Of a stretch of 19,333 nt of DNA, positions 6,748-14,503 are shown in pieces (positions within the stretch are counted from its first letter, which is position 1; each line of letters starts with the position of its first letter). The position numbers were made by a program, and so were the translations under genes. Origin of the DNA: Candidatus Bathyarchaeota archaeon (lineage in GTDB: Archaea; Thermoproteota; Bathyarchaeia; Bathyarchaeales; DTEX01); NCBI GenBank assembly GCA_018397055.1, contig JAGTQS010000016.1:4243-23575 (forward strand), written 5' to 3'. A model generated the notes under the pieces. That model was given only the letters and a program-made list of their open reading frames with translations. It was not told where the DNA came from and searched no databases.

Positions 6748-6776
6748 TTTTCCGTAATTTCATTAGAACATATAAG

Positions 6777-7994
6777 GTGATTTTGGGTTTGAGGCATGAA
6801 AGTTTCGACCCGGAAAGTCTCAAAATAACCGATGTTCGAACAGCAGTTGTTGCTTCAAATTTCGACTACCCACTGGTTAAGATTGACACGAACCAAGGAG
6901 TCTACGGCGTAGGCGAGGTGCGAGACGCAGGCCACAAAGAGTCAGCCCTAATGTACAAGGGGCTGCTGCTTGGGCAAAACCCTTTGAGTTTTGATAGACT
7001 TTTTAGGAGAATGAGGCCTTTCGCTAGGCACGGAAGGGAAGGCGGCGGCATAAGTGGCATCGAGATGGCTCTTAACGACATAATCGGAAAGGTCTACGAG
7101 ATACCTGTTTACCAACTGTTAGGCGGCAAGTACAGAGACAAAATCCGCATTTACGGCGACACCCCTGAGCCGCAGGACCCAACTCCTGAAGGCTTCGCTG
7201 AAAAGGTTTTGGAAAGAAAAAAGACGGGTTTGACGTTTATCAAGTTTGACCTCGGCATCAATGTTCTCAGAAAAAGGATGCCTGAAGCCTTGATTGGTAA
7301 TAGGCTTACAGACAAGGGGATAGCCTACCTGTGCTCTTGTGTTAACGCTGTTAGAGAAGCCGTAGGCTGGGATGTCGACTTGGCAGTTGACCACTTCGGA
7401 CCTTTAAGCGCAAAGGACTGCATAAGACTTGGAAGAGCCCTTGAGAAATACAGCCTCGCTTGGCTTGAAGACATGCGGCCATGGAGAGACGTCGAAGGCA
7501 ACCGCCTGGTCACAAGGGCAATCGCCACGCCCACGGCGACTGGTGAAGACATTTTCGGGTTAACGGGTTTCAGGGAAATCATCGAAAAGCGGGCCGTCGA
7601 CATTGTTCACCCTGACCTGGCTACTGCTGGAGGAATACGGGAAACCAAGAGAATCGCAGACTACGCTGAGGAAAAAGGCAGCATGCCATGTGCACTGCAT
7701 TTCGCAGGTTCACCCATAAGCTTCATGGCTAACGTGCACTGCGCAGCGGCAATCAGCGATTTTGTTGCTTTGGAACACCACGCCCTTGACGTTCCATGGT
7801 GGAAAGACCTTGTAACTGGGCTTCCTAACCCGCTTATTAAGGACGGCTACATTGATGTTCCACAGAAGCCTGGGCTTGGAATAGACCTTAACCCAGAGGT
7901 CATAAAGCAGCATCTGAGGTACCCTGACTATTTTGGACCAACACCTGAATGGGACACTCCGAAACTAGGGTTCTACCGACCGCAGCAAAAATAG
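6777..7994 (+). CDS. Enolase-superfamily (MR/MLE) sugar-acid dehydratase-like protein
   Basis: The mandelate racemase/muconate lactonizing branch of the enolase superfamily abstracts the proton alpha to a carboxylate; sugar-acid dehydratases are the commonest members. Visible here: the N-terminal capping domain (about 15-120), then the barrel with metal ligands Asp205 (in AVDHFG), Glu231 (WLEDMRPW) and Glu257 (TGEDIF), the Asp280 of HPDLATAGG paired with His308 (CALHFAG), and Glu333 (ALEHH). The His-Asp dyad fits a dehydratase. After strand 2 the motif is KFD (156-158) rather than the KxK of racemases. Length is 405 aa. The start is uncertain: GTG 6777 overlaps the AAGGTGA ribosome-like site, and TTG 6789 would be spaced better. 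With FucI/FucK nearby, an oxidative route from fuconate or a related acid is possible, but the substrate is not determinable here. Confidence 0.85.
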   Translation: MILGLRHESFDPESLKITDVRTAVVASNFDYPLVKIDTNQGVYGVGEVRDAGHKESALMYKGLLLGQNPLSFDRLFRRMRPFARHGREGGGISGIEMALNDIIGKVYEIPVYQLLGGKYRDKIRIYGDTPEPQDPTPEGFAEKVLERKKTGLTFIKFDLGINVLRKRMPEALIGNRLTDKGIAYLCSCVNAVREAVGWDVDLAVDHFGPLSAKDCIRLGRALEKYSLAWLEDMRPWRDVEGNRLVTRAIATPTATGEDIFGLTGFREIIEKRAVDIVHPDLATAGGIRETKRIADYAEEKGSMPCALHFAGSPISFMANVHCAAAISDFVALEHHALDVPWWKDLVTGLPNPLIKDGYIDVPQKPGLGIDLNPEVIKQHLRYPDYFGPTPEWDTPKLGFYRPQQK

Positions 7995-8000
7995 GCTTAG

Positions 8001-8011
8001 TTCTCTTTTTT
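8001..8011 (+). terminator. T-rich terminator after dehydratase gene
   Basis: A pyrimidine tract ending in six T residues (8006-8011) begins 7 nt after the stop codon. Archaeal RNA polymerase commonly ends transcription at such T-tracts without a hairpin. A small hairpin AGCCA-TATG-TGGCT lies further on at 8046-8059. Confidence 0.4.
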
Positions 8012-8164
8012 ACATTGGTGCTTTACCGTCTCTTTTCAACTATCCAGCCATATGTGGCTGTCCACAAAAAAGATTTTTGAGGGTTTCTTCTCTGCGCAGA
8101 ACTGGACCAGAATGTCCATGTTAAGCCATTGCAAAGATTTTGTCAGGAGAAAGAGGCATATTTC

Positions 8165-8174
8165 CATATAAATA
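8165..8174 (+). promoter_or_regulatory. TATA box of the dph5 operon
   Basis: CATATAAATA is a strong TATA match about 40 bp ahead of the TTG start of dph5, predicting a 5' leader of roughly 15 nt. It would drive dph5, the DUF357 gene and ribL together. Confidence 0.55.
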
Positions 8175-8209
8175 AGGTCTACCAAAAGAGTTGTTAACGG
8201 TGTTCAGGT

Positions 8210-9016
8210 TTGGGCGAGCTTGTGTTTGTCGGACTAGGCCTTTACGACGAAAAAGACGTCTCTCTCCGCGGACTGGAAGAGGCTAGAACCTCGGATTACG
8301 TGTTCGCCGAGTTTTACACAAGCCTCATGACAGGACTGTCACTGGAAAGGCTTGAAACAGTTGTTGGAAAAAGGGTTGCAGTTGTTTCACGTAAAACATT
8401 GGAGGACGACGACGGTGAACCTATTCTGCAGAAAGCTGAGAAACTTAAGGTTGCCTTCCTTGTTCCAGGAGACCCTTTAATTGCGACCACGCATATCGAC
8501 CTAAGAATCAGAGCTCAGAAACGTGGAATCAAAACCAAAATTGTGCACGGCGCATCAATAGTTTCAGCCGCCATCGGGCTTTCGGGGCTTCAAAACTACA
8601 GGTTTGGGCGAAGCGTCACAATCCCATTTTCTGAACCCCACAGCGTCTATGAGACGCCTTACAATGTTGTTGCGGAGAACAAGGCACGAAACCTTCACAC
8701 CTTATGTTTTTTGGACATAAAAGCTGAGGAAAAAAGGTCCATGACCATCGAGGAGGCTCTTAAGATTCTCTTGTCGCTTGAGGAAAAAAAGAAGATGCAC
8801 ATCGTAACCTTGGACAGCTTAGCCGTGGGCATAGCTAGAGCTGGAGCCGAGGACTCCTTGGTGAAGGCTGACAGCGTGAAGTCGCTTTTAAACTACGATT
8901 TTGGCAGTCCACCGCACACGCTTGTTTTCCCCGCGGAAAGGCTTCACTTCGTGGAGGCAGACGCTCTTGTCAAGCTGGCGGGAGCTCCTGAAAGCGTAAA
9001 GAACATGGCTAGGTGA
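8210..9016 (+). CDS. dph5: Diphthine synthase (diphthamide biosynthesis methyltransferase)
   Basis: This SAM-dependent methylase of the tetrapyrrole-methylase fold methylates the modified histidine of translation elongation factor 2 on the way to diphthamide, in the cytoplasm. The family pattern is clear: LVFVGLGLYDEKDVSLRGLEEA at the N-terminus, VFAEFYTS (31-38), LVPGDPLIATTHIDLRIRA (SAM loop), VHGASIVSAAIGLSGLQNYRFG, and the TLVFPAERLHFVEADAL tail. The 268 aa length is typical. Only TTG 8210 puts the protein start at the conserved first strand. The enzyme occurs in archaea and eukaryotes, not bacteria, so it marks the window as archaeal. It is followed after 3 nt by the DUF357 gene, whose ribosome site AGGTGA overlaps the dph5 stop codon. 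Confidence 0.95.
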   Translation: MGELVFVGLGLYDEKDVSLRGLEEARTSDYVFAEFYTSLMTGLSLERLETVVGKRVAVVSRKTLEDDDGEPILQKAEKLKVAFLVPGDPLIATTHIDLRIRAQKRGIKTKIVHGASIVSAAIGLSGLQNYRFGRSVTIPFSEPHSVYETPYNVVAENKARNLHTLCFLDIKAEEKRSMTIEEALKILLSLEEKKKMHIVTLDSLAVGIARAGAEDSLVKADSVKSLLNYDFGSPPHTLVFPAERLHFVEADALVKLAGAPESVKNMAR

Positions 9017-9019
9017 AAG

Positions 9020-9280
9020 ATGTTGGCCTTAGAGGAGCTAGCTGCAAAGTACATTCAAAAGACTGAGCGGGTCTTAACTCTGCTTAAGTCAGTTAACGTT
9101 TCTGTTTCCCCTGATGAAAAGAAAGTTTACGCGGTTGTTGATGAGGCGAAAAGATATCTTGAGGACGCGAAGTATTATTACGAAAAGAAGAAGTTCGAAA
9201 CAAGCCTGGTTTCAGTGGCCTACTGCGAGGGGCTGCTGGACTCTTTAAGGATGCTTGGATACGTCGAGTTCACATGGTAG
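9020..9280 (+). CDS. DUF357-family small protein
   Basis: An 86-aa soluble, mostly helical, charged protein of the archaeal DUF357 family, recognised by the KYIQKTERVL start, the central DEAKRYLEDAKYYYEKKKFETSLVSVAYCEGLLDSLR and its place beside an FAD synthase gene. The pattern of a helical hairpin with many Lys/Glu/Tyr resembles small TPR-like or HEPN-like helical bundles, but no catalytic motif is seen. Function is unknown. It sits between dph5 (3 nt) and ribL (12 nt), so all three are one transcript; a shared function is not implied, since such housekeeping operons in archaea are often mixed. AGGTGA at 9011-9016 fixes the ATG. Confidence 0.85.
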   Translation: MLALEELAAKYIQKTERVLTLLKSVNVSVSPDEKKVYAVVDEAKRYLEDAKYYYEKKKFETSLVSVAYCEGLLDSLRMLGYVEFTW

Positions 9281-9292
9281 GAGAACCAAGAA

Positions 9293-9760
9293 ATGGCGGA
9301 AGAAAAAAAGGGAAAGGTTGTCTTAGCCTCAGGAGCGTTTGACCTTCTGCATTACGGGCACGTTTACTATTTGACTGAGGCAAAAAAGGCTGGAGGAGAA
9401 GACGCCAAGCTAGTTGTCATCGTCGCCAAGGACAAAACAGTTGAAAAGTTCAAGGGAAACAAGCCCATTATCCCCGAGGACCAGCGGAGAGCCGTGGTTG
9501 AATCTCTAAAAGTCGTTGACGAGGCGATCCTCGGCTACGAGGACATGGACATGCTTCGGGTCATTGAAAAGGTTAAGCCCGACGTCATCGCCCTCGGCTA
9601 CGACGAGGAAAGAATCGAAAAGGACCTCAAAAAACTTTTAGAAGAAAAGAAGATTGAAATCAAAGTTGTGAGGATCAACCAGTTCACCGAAAAAGACCTC
9701 GTTAGCTCCTCGAAAATAAAGCGGAAAATAATCGAAAACTACCACGCAAACATGACCTAA
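9293..9760 (+). CDS. ribL: Archaeal FAD synthase (FMN adenylyltransferase)
   Basis: This nucleotidyltransferase joins AMP from ATP (or CMP from CTP) to FMN to make FAD. It has the cytidylyltransferase-like Rossmann fold: GAFDLLHYGHVYYL with the HxGH motif (HYGH, residues 20-23), PEDQRRAVVESL (the family's R-containing loop), VIALGYDE and, near the C-terminus, SSSKIKRKI, the ISSTxIR-like nucleotide-binding motif. The 155 aa length matches archaeal RibL, which lacks the riboflavin kinase domain of bacterial RibF. AGGAGA about 8 nt ahead supports ATG 9293. It is the last gene of the dph5 operon and converges on the large secreted-protein gene. A glycerol-3-phosphate cytidylyltransferase is the main alternative, but the archaeal setting with DUF357 favours RibL. 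Confidence 0.9.
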   Translation: MAEEKKGKVVLASGAFDLLHYGHVYYLTEAKKAGGEDAKLVVIVAKDKTVEKFKGNKPIIPEDQRRAVVESLKVVDEAILGYEDMDMLRVIEKVKPDVIALGYDEERIEKDLKKLLEEKKIEIKVVRINQFTEKDLVSSSKIKRKIIENYHANMT

Positions 9761-9823
9761 TTCTGTTTAGACTAAGATTTCATTATAGAAAAAAGTAGAA
9801 TATTGATTGACAGAAGTACGTGT

Positions 9824-12800
9824 TTACTTGTGGATTACTATGCTACCGCCTGAAATGGCAGTTGTCAAGTCTGCGGTGTCTGGATCGCCAAGTTGGTTGT
9901 CGTAGACTGTCTCGCCTGTTTCTTTGTTCCAGATTCTTATTCTAAGCATATCTTCACCTATAGAGCCGCCGTCGATGACTGATAAAATGAAGCCATAATC
10001 TCCTGCGCCATTAACTGTACCTGATCCCTTGCATATCGTTTTGTTTCCTGAAACCACCAGCCACTCGTAGCCTGTGCCCTTAAATTTAAAGCCTGCAGCA
10101 GGAAGGTGGAACTCGATGTTTCCTGTTGGAACACTTGCGCCTTTATGATATTTCGAGACAAAGGCGAAGTTTGCCTTACCTTTGATTGCTAGATCAGCTG
10201 TGTATGCGCCTGCTGGTGACTGTATCCAGCCGCCGCCTGTGACAAAGCCTCCATTCGGATCATAAACTACGATGTACTCGAACTTTGCTGTGTCAGAATC
10301 GCCGTAATTATCTGTGACATTAAGTGTCACGGTGTAGACGCCAGCTGCGGTGTAAGTGTGTTGACCTGTTACCAAGCCGCTTCCCTCGGTCTCTGTTATG
10401 GTACCTGCGGACATTGTTCCGTCACCCCAGTTCCAGACGGCTGCGTGGCTGTCGAGGATTCCTAGGTCGGTGAAGCTTGCGTTGGCAGTGACCTGCGTGT
10501 TGATAACTACTGTGTCTGTTGACGCGACTATTAGGCTTAAGATTGGTGCCATGTTCCTCACGGTGATTGTAAGAGAATCTGAGGCTGTTCCTCCATCGTC
10601 ATCTGTGACTGTTAGTGTAACTGTGTAGGTGCCTTCTTTGCTGAACTTATGTGTTGGGGTTAATGTTCCTATGCAGGTTGATCCGTCGCCGAAGCTCCAT
10701 GTGACGGTGTGGGTGTCTTCCGTTCCTGGGTCCGAGAAGTTACCAGCAAAGTTTACAAGTTCTCCTTCATTGACAAGTTGGTTCTCTCCTGCTTCGACAT
10801 TTGGAGATACGTTGAGTATCGAGACGGTTACTGTTTCAGTGTCTGTTGAGCCGTAGTTGTCTGTGACTTTGACCGAAGCGGTGACAACTCCGTCGTCTAC
10901 TGCGGGTATGGAGATAACTGCGCCTTGAGCGTCATCGTATTCTCCGTCGGAATCTAGGTCCCAGTAGTAGGCAATGATTGTTCCGTCAGGGTCATATGAT
11001 GCTGTTGCGTCTAGCTGCATTTGTTCTCCTTCATTGACGCTCTCGGGACAGGCTATGGAGGCTACGGGGGGCTTATTGATGCTAAAGGTTATTGTTGACG
11101 GGGCTTCCTGGTGTCCAGCGAGGTCTGTGGAGTAGAAAGAGACCGCGTGATCGCCTGCTGTTGACACTGTTAGTGTAATTCCCTCTGTGAAGGCTGCTCC
11201 GTCAAGCGAATAATAGGTGCGGTCAACTCCTGAAGTTTCATCGACAGCCTGTAAATTGACCGCGACGTCTGAAATGTATATTCCGCTTGGTGTCTGCTCG
11301 CCTACCAAGATAGCTGTCGTTTGAGGCGGCGTTTTGTCAATCTTGATTGTTGTTTGTTTCGTAGGCTCTATGTTTCCAGCCTTGTCTATTGAGTAGTACC
11401 TGATTGTGTTGACTCCTTCCTGGCTTATTGTTAATTCGTTTAAGCTGATTTCTTGATATACGCTTCTCTGTATTGTAACATTGTCGAACTGCACATTAGC
11501 ACTTTGGCCATAATCTGCCCAAGCGATTAGACCAAATTTGCCGCTTGCCGCTTCAGGATCGAAAAACAGCATTCCAGCTGGCCAGTAAGTACCTAGCAAC
11601 CTTACGGTTATTTGAAATATGCCGCCGTCCTTTTTCACCGAAAGTACATACCATCGATCAGGCATCATTGAACTGGAAAAATACCGCCGTTGTACAATCA
11701 CGCCGTTCTTGACTACATATAGATATGATTCCCTGTAGCTTATATGAATTGCATAGTAGCTGTTTGTTGATTGGTCGTATCCGAAAATTAGTCCACCTCC
11801 CTGCATATTCCAACCTTGAAACTTCACGTAGGCGGTTAAATTCCAATCGTCAAGTAAATCCGAGCCTGAAATTAGAGACTTAGCTACGACACCTGCGCCT
11901 GAACTTACATTGTAAATGCCATTGTTGATTGTCCATGTTCCGCTCTCAGCGATCCACTCCTGCTTTGCAGTTGAGAAGTCATCGTAGAACAGGGTCTGCG
12001 GTTGGTAGCCAAGGTCTTTGTAGTAGGTCTGCCATTCGCCTCCATTAACTGCTACCTTGGTTTCCACAGTGGCTCCATCTGTAAGGTCGTTTGTCAGGTC
12101 ACTACTGTGCAGTGAAATTTGGACATCTGAGGTGTACCAGCCATTTTGACCTAGAACGCCGTCGTCTATTCTGATTTCCGTCTCTGGGCTTTGGTTGTCT
12201 CTATTATAAAGGGACACATAGTAACTGGCTTCATAGGATTTACTGATCCACATTCCGCCCTTTGGATTAGGCTTGATTTGCGAAGGTACAAATGGGTACA
12301 AATTAATTTCATGGATCACTGTTTTTGTGCTGGGATCGAAGAGAAGTATCCTTCTATTACCTAAAGTGTTGTCGGTTATCCAGATTATGCCTTGTTGGTC
12401 TATGGCTAAGATGTGATCGCTTTGATCTTGTATTGGAAACATGTTGATCTGTTCTATTTTGTTGGTTTTGGGATCGTATTTTACGAATGGGTAAATGCCC
12501 CATGAATGACCATTTGCCAGAATCATCCAAACCATTCCAGAGTTGTCAACGCATAAGCTTCGTGGAAAAAGTAAGGCTTCAATAAGCGGAAATTTATATC
12601 TTATATATTTCTTAGTCGTAATATCGAACTTGTAGATGTGCTGATATCCAGCTCTCATCCAAATATTACCTTGGCCATCCACATATTTTGCTTCGATATT
12701 GCAGACATCTGGTGTTGGATACACCATCAGAACATCAATTGCAGGATTATATTCATAAAGACACCTATAATCACCGTATCCCGGAGTTGGATTATTATTT

Positions 12801-13243
12801 TCAATGTAAATTAATCCGTTTTTACCAACTACGACATTACTTATCCAAAGATTACCTCCAATATAATAAGACTTCGTCGTAATAGATCCGGTAGATGTAT
12901 CGAATAAATAAATCTCCAAGTGTGTAGAAGTAGAACACGCCATCCATATCTTCAGATTCGAATCGATATCCCAAGAGCTATAGTAAATGATTGATGGAAA
13001 AGGGTAAAGTAAAAGGTTTCCCGTTTCGGCTTCAACCATCAAGAATCCACGTGAACTAGTAGTATAATAGGGCATCCACATGTTGCCGTTTACATCGACC
13101 TTCCAATTGCTAGACGGAACGAGATAATCTTCATAATGGAACATGTAAGGTTGTGTGTCACCTTTAACTGTCACAAGCATGATGGAGACTTCAAGAGTAA
13201 GCATTAACATGACGAAAGACAGGTTTCTTATGAACTTCTTCAA
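9824..13243 (-). CDS. Large secreted multidomain protein: beta-propeller, Ig-like, LamG-like, PKD repeats
   Basis: An 1139-aa exported protein. Order: signal peptide (1-28, basic MKKFIRN then a hydrophobic core); a beta-propeller of Vgb/two-component-like repeats (about 35-345), each ending in motifs such as GNIWM, GMVWM, GIIWI and GGMWI; an Ig-like domain (352-636) interrupted by a concanavalin/LamG-like domain (418-592, beginning YDDFS and ending VQFDNVTI); a second Ig-like domain (640-722); three PKD domains (725-810, 811-897, 898-995; the latter two with WSFGDGS and WNWGDGT); and a C-terminal GGFVTGGGWIQSPAGAY module (997-1139). There is no C-terminal membrane anchor or sorting tail. The start is TTG 13243, with GAGG 8 nt ahead. 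Likely role: binding of surface or extracellular carbohydrate or protein; no hydrolase domain is visible. The gene diverges from the Lrp-type regulator. Confidence 0.88.
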   Translation of the reverse strand: MKKFIRNLSFVMLMLTLEVSIMLVTVKGDTQPYMFHYEDYLVPSSNWKVDVNGNMWMPYYTTSSRGFLMVEAETGNLLLYPFPSIIYYSSWDIDSNLKIWMACSTSTHLEIYLFDTSTGSITTKSYYIGGNLWISNVVVGKNGLIYIENNNPTPGYGDYRCLYEYNPAIDVLMVYPTPDVCNIEAKYVDGQGNIWMRAGYQHIYKFDITTKKYIRYKFPLIEALLFPRSLCVDNSGMVWMILANGHSWGIYPFVKYDPKTNKIEQINMFPIQDQSDHILAIDQQGIIWITDNTLGNRRILLFDPSTKTVIHEINLYPFVPSQIKPNPKGGMWISKSYEASYYVSLYNRDNQSPETEIRIDDGVLGQNGWYTSDVQISLHSSDLTNDLTDGATVETKVAVNGGEWQTYYKDLGYQPQTLFYDDFSTAKQEWIAESGTWTINNGIYNVSSGAGVVAKSLISGSDLLDDWNLTAYVKFQGWNMQGGGLIFGYDQSTNSYYAIHISYRESYLYVVKNGVIVQRRYFSSSMMPDRWYVLSVKKDGGIFQITVRLLGTYWPAGMLFFDPEAASGKFGLIAWADYGQSANVQFDNVTIQRSVYQEISLNELTISQEGVNTIRYYSIDKAGNIEPTKQTTIKIDKTPPQTTAILVGEQTPSGIYISDVAVNLQAVDETSGVDRTYYSLDGAAFTEGITLTVSTAGDHAVSFYSTDLAGHQEAPSTITFSINKPPVASIACPESVNEGEQMQLDATASYDPDGTIIAYYWDLDSDGEYDDAQGAVISIPAVDDGVVTASVKVTDNYGSTDTETVTVSILNVSPNVEAGENQLVNEGELVNFAGNFSDPGTEDTHTVTWSFGDGSTCIGTLTPTHKFSKEGTYTVTLTVTDDDGGTASDSLTITVRNMAPILSLIVASTDTVVINTQVTANASFTDLGILDSHAAVWNWGDGTMSAGTITETEGSGLVTGQHTYTAAGVYTVTLNVTDNYGDSDTAKFEYIVVYDPNGGFVTGGGWIQSPAGAYTADLAIKGKANFAFVSKYHKGASVPTGNIEFHLPAAGFKFKGTGYEWLVVSGNKTICKGSGTVNGAGDYGFILSVIDGGSIGEDMLRIRIWNKETGETVYDNQLGDPDTADLTTAISGGSIVIHK

Positions 13244-13290
13244 CCTTCATTCCTCTTTTTTCATCCATTGATTTCAAAGTAATTTATAAC

Positions 13291-13300
13291 TTTTTATAAA
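13291..13300 (-). promoter_or_regulatory. TATA box of the secreted-protein gene
   Basis: TTTATAAAAA on the minus strand, about 50 bp ahead of the TTG start, with a second AT-rich box GTTATAAATT at 13281-13290. The 218-bp gap to the divergent regulator gene offers room for regulator binding, but I see no clear palindrome. Confidence 0.45.
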
Positions 13301-13461
13301 GAAAAATACGAATTTGTAATCTCCCCCATTTCCTCTGGTACAAAGAAGATAATCAGCACCTTCAAATGAAACCCAGTCCAACATGGCTGGAATAACGTGT
13401 TTTTCATCGACTTTATTGTGGAGCTAAGCTCTTTAAAGGGCAACAACGTAAAAACCAATGG

Positions 13462-14367
13462 GTGTTAATGGATAAGACAGACGCCATTTTATGCCAGCTT
13501 CTGTTGGCAAACTCCAGGCTTCCGTATCGTGAATTAGCGGACAAATTGAACCTTTCTGTCACTGCTGTTCACAAGCGAATTCAATCTCTTGTAGAAGCAG
13601 GCGTAATCCGCAAGTTTACCGCGAAAATAAGCCTTGGCGCATTAAACGCGGTTCACATAGTCATTTTTGGAACCTCGAAACTTGCTTCGCTTCAAGGCTT
13701 GGATGCCAAGCTAGCGTGGCACGGCTCAATTTACTGGCTTGCCTTAGGAGGCGGAAACATCGTTTACATCGGGGCTTACTTAAAAGGCATTAGTGAACTC
13801 GAATCTCTGGTGAACTACGTCAAAGATGCAGCGGGAATACCTGAGCCTACTGTCGGCGTCACATCATTTACGCCTGTTTATATTTTGTCACAAAAAGACA
13901 GCGGCACGGTTCTGTACAACCTAGATTACGAGATTATTCGGTCATTAAAAGACGCCTCCCGCAAGTCAACTGCGCAGATTGCTGAGGAGCTACGTGTCTC
14001 AGCGAAAACTGTACGTCGTCGGCTTTCCCGGCTGATTGCTCAGGGGCTTATAGAGTTGTCTATTGAATGGTACCCTGACGCTTCAAACGACATAATAACC
14101 ATATTTCACATTCACCTGAAACCTGAAGCTGATAAAAACGAGGTAAACACCTATTTCAGGAAATACTCGCCTAACATGTTTTTCTGCTGGGGCTTCAGCA
14201 ACATTCCAAACTTTCTTCTTGCATTCGTATGGACAAGCACAATGAAAGAACTTCAAAGCATCCGCAGAACCCTTGAACAAGAAGAAACGGTTCAGTCGAT
14301 CACATCAAATGTTTTGTTCGCAGGACACATCTTTGAAACATGGAGGGACAACATCCTCGAAAAATGA
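13462..14367 (+). CDS. Lrp/AsnC-type transcription regulator with two HTH halves
   Basis: A 301-aa DNA-binding protein built as a tandem repeat. The first winged helix-turn-helix (about 4-55: LPYRELADKLNLSVTAVHKR) is followed by an alpha/beta domain (60-145); a second HTH (155-205: STAQIAEELRVSAKTVRRRL) is followed by another alpha/beta half (208-300). Ordinary Lrp proteins have a single HTH-RAM unit of about 150 aa, so this is a duplicated form. The start is GTG 13462, or ATG 13468 two codons later; CTTTAAAG about 30 bp upstream may be the TATA box, giving a leaderless mRNA. It stands 136 bp ahead of an ABC exporter and divergent from the secreted-protein gene, either of which could be its target (inference). 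The effector is unknown. Confidence 0.85.
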   Translation: MLMDKTDAILCQLLLANSRLPYRELADKLNLSVTAVHKRIQSLVEAGVIRKFTAKISLGALNAVHIVIFGTSKLASLQGLDAKLAWHGSIYWLALGGGNIVYIGAYLKGISELESLVNYVKDAAGIPEPTVGVTSFTPVYILSQKDSGTVLYNLDYEIIRSLKDASRKSTAQIAEELRVSAKTVRRRLSRLIAQGLIELSIEWYPDASNDIITIFHIHLKPEADKNEVNTYFRKYSPNMFFCWGFSNIPNFLLAFVWTSTMKELQSIRRTLEQEETVQSITSNVLFAGHIFETWRDNILEK

Positions 14368-14503
14368 GTTCGCAGTGCCCTTTCTTTAACCTAGAATAGT
14401 TGAAAAGAGCCCTTACAACAGTGTCATTAAGGCTAATTTTTCAGGAAACAGTAAACATGAACCTTTATTCAGGGAAGACAACTACCTTCATGGTGCCTTA
14501 AAC

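Noticed and set aside
8046..8059. Hairpin AGCCA-TATG-TGGCT in the gap before dph5.
   Set aside because: A 5-bp stem is too short to argue for a riboswitch or a bacterial-type terminator; the nearby T-tract is sufficient to explain termination.
10395..11060. Repeated short phrases in DNA encoding the PKD domains (for example TTCTCCTTCATTGAC twice).
   Set aside because: They encode the recurring VNEGE strand of homologous PKD domains, not a separate DNA repeat or CRISPR array.
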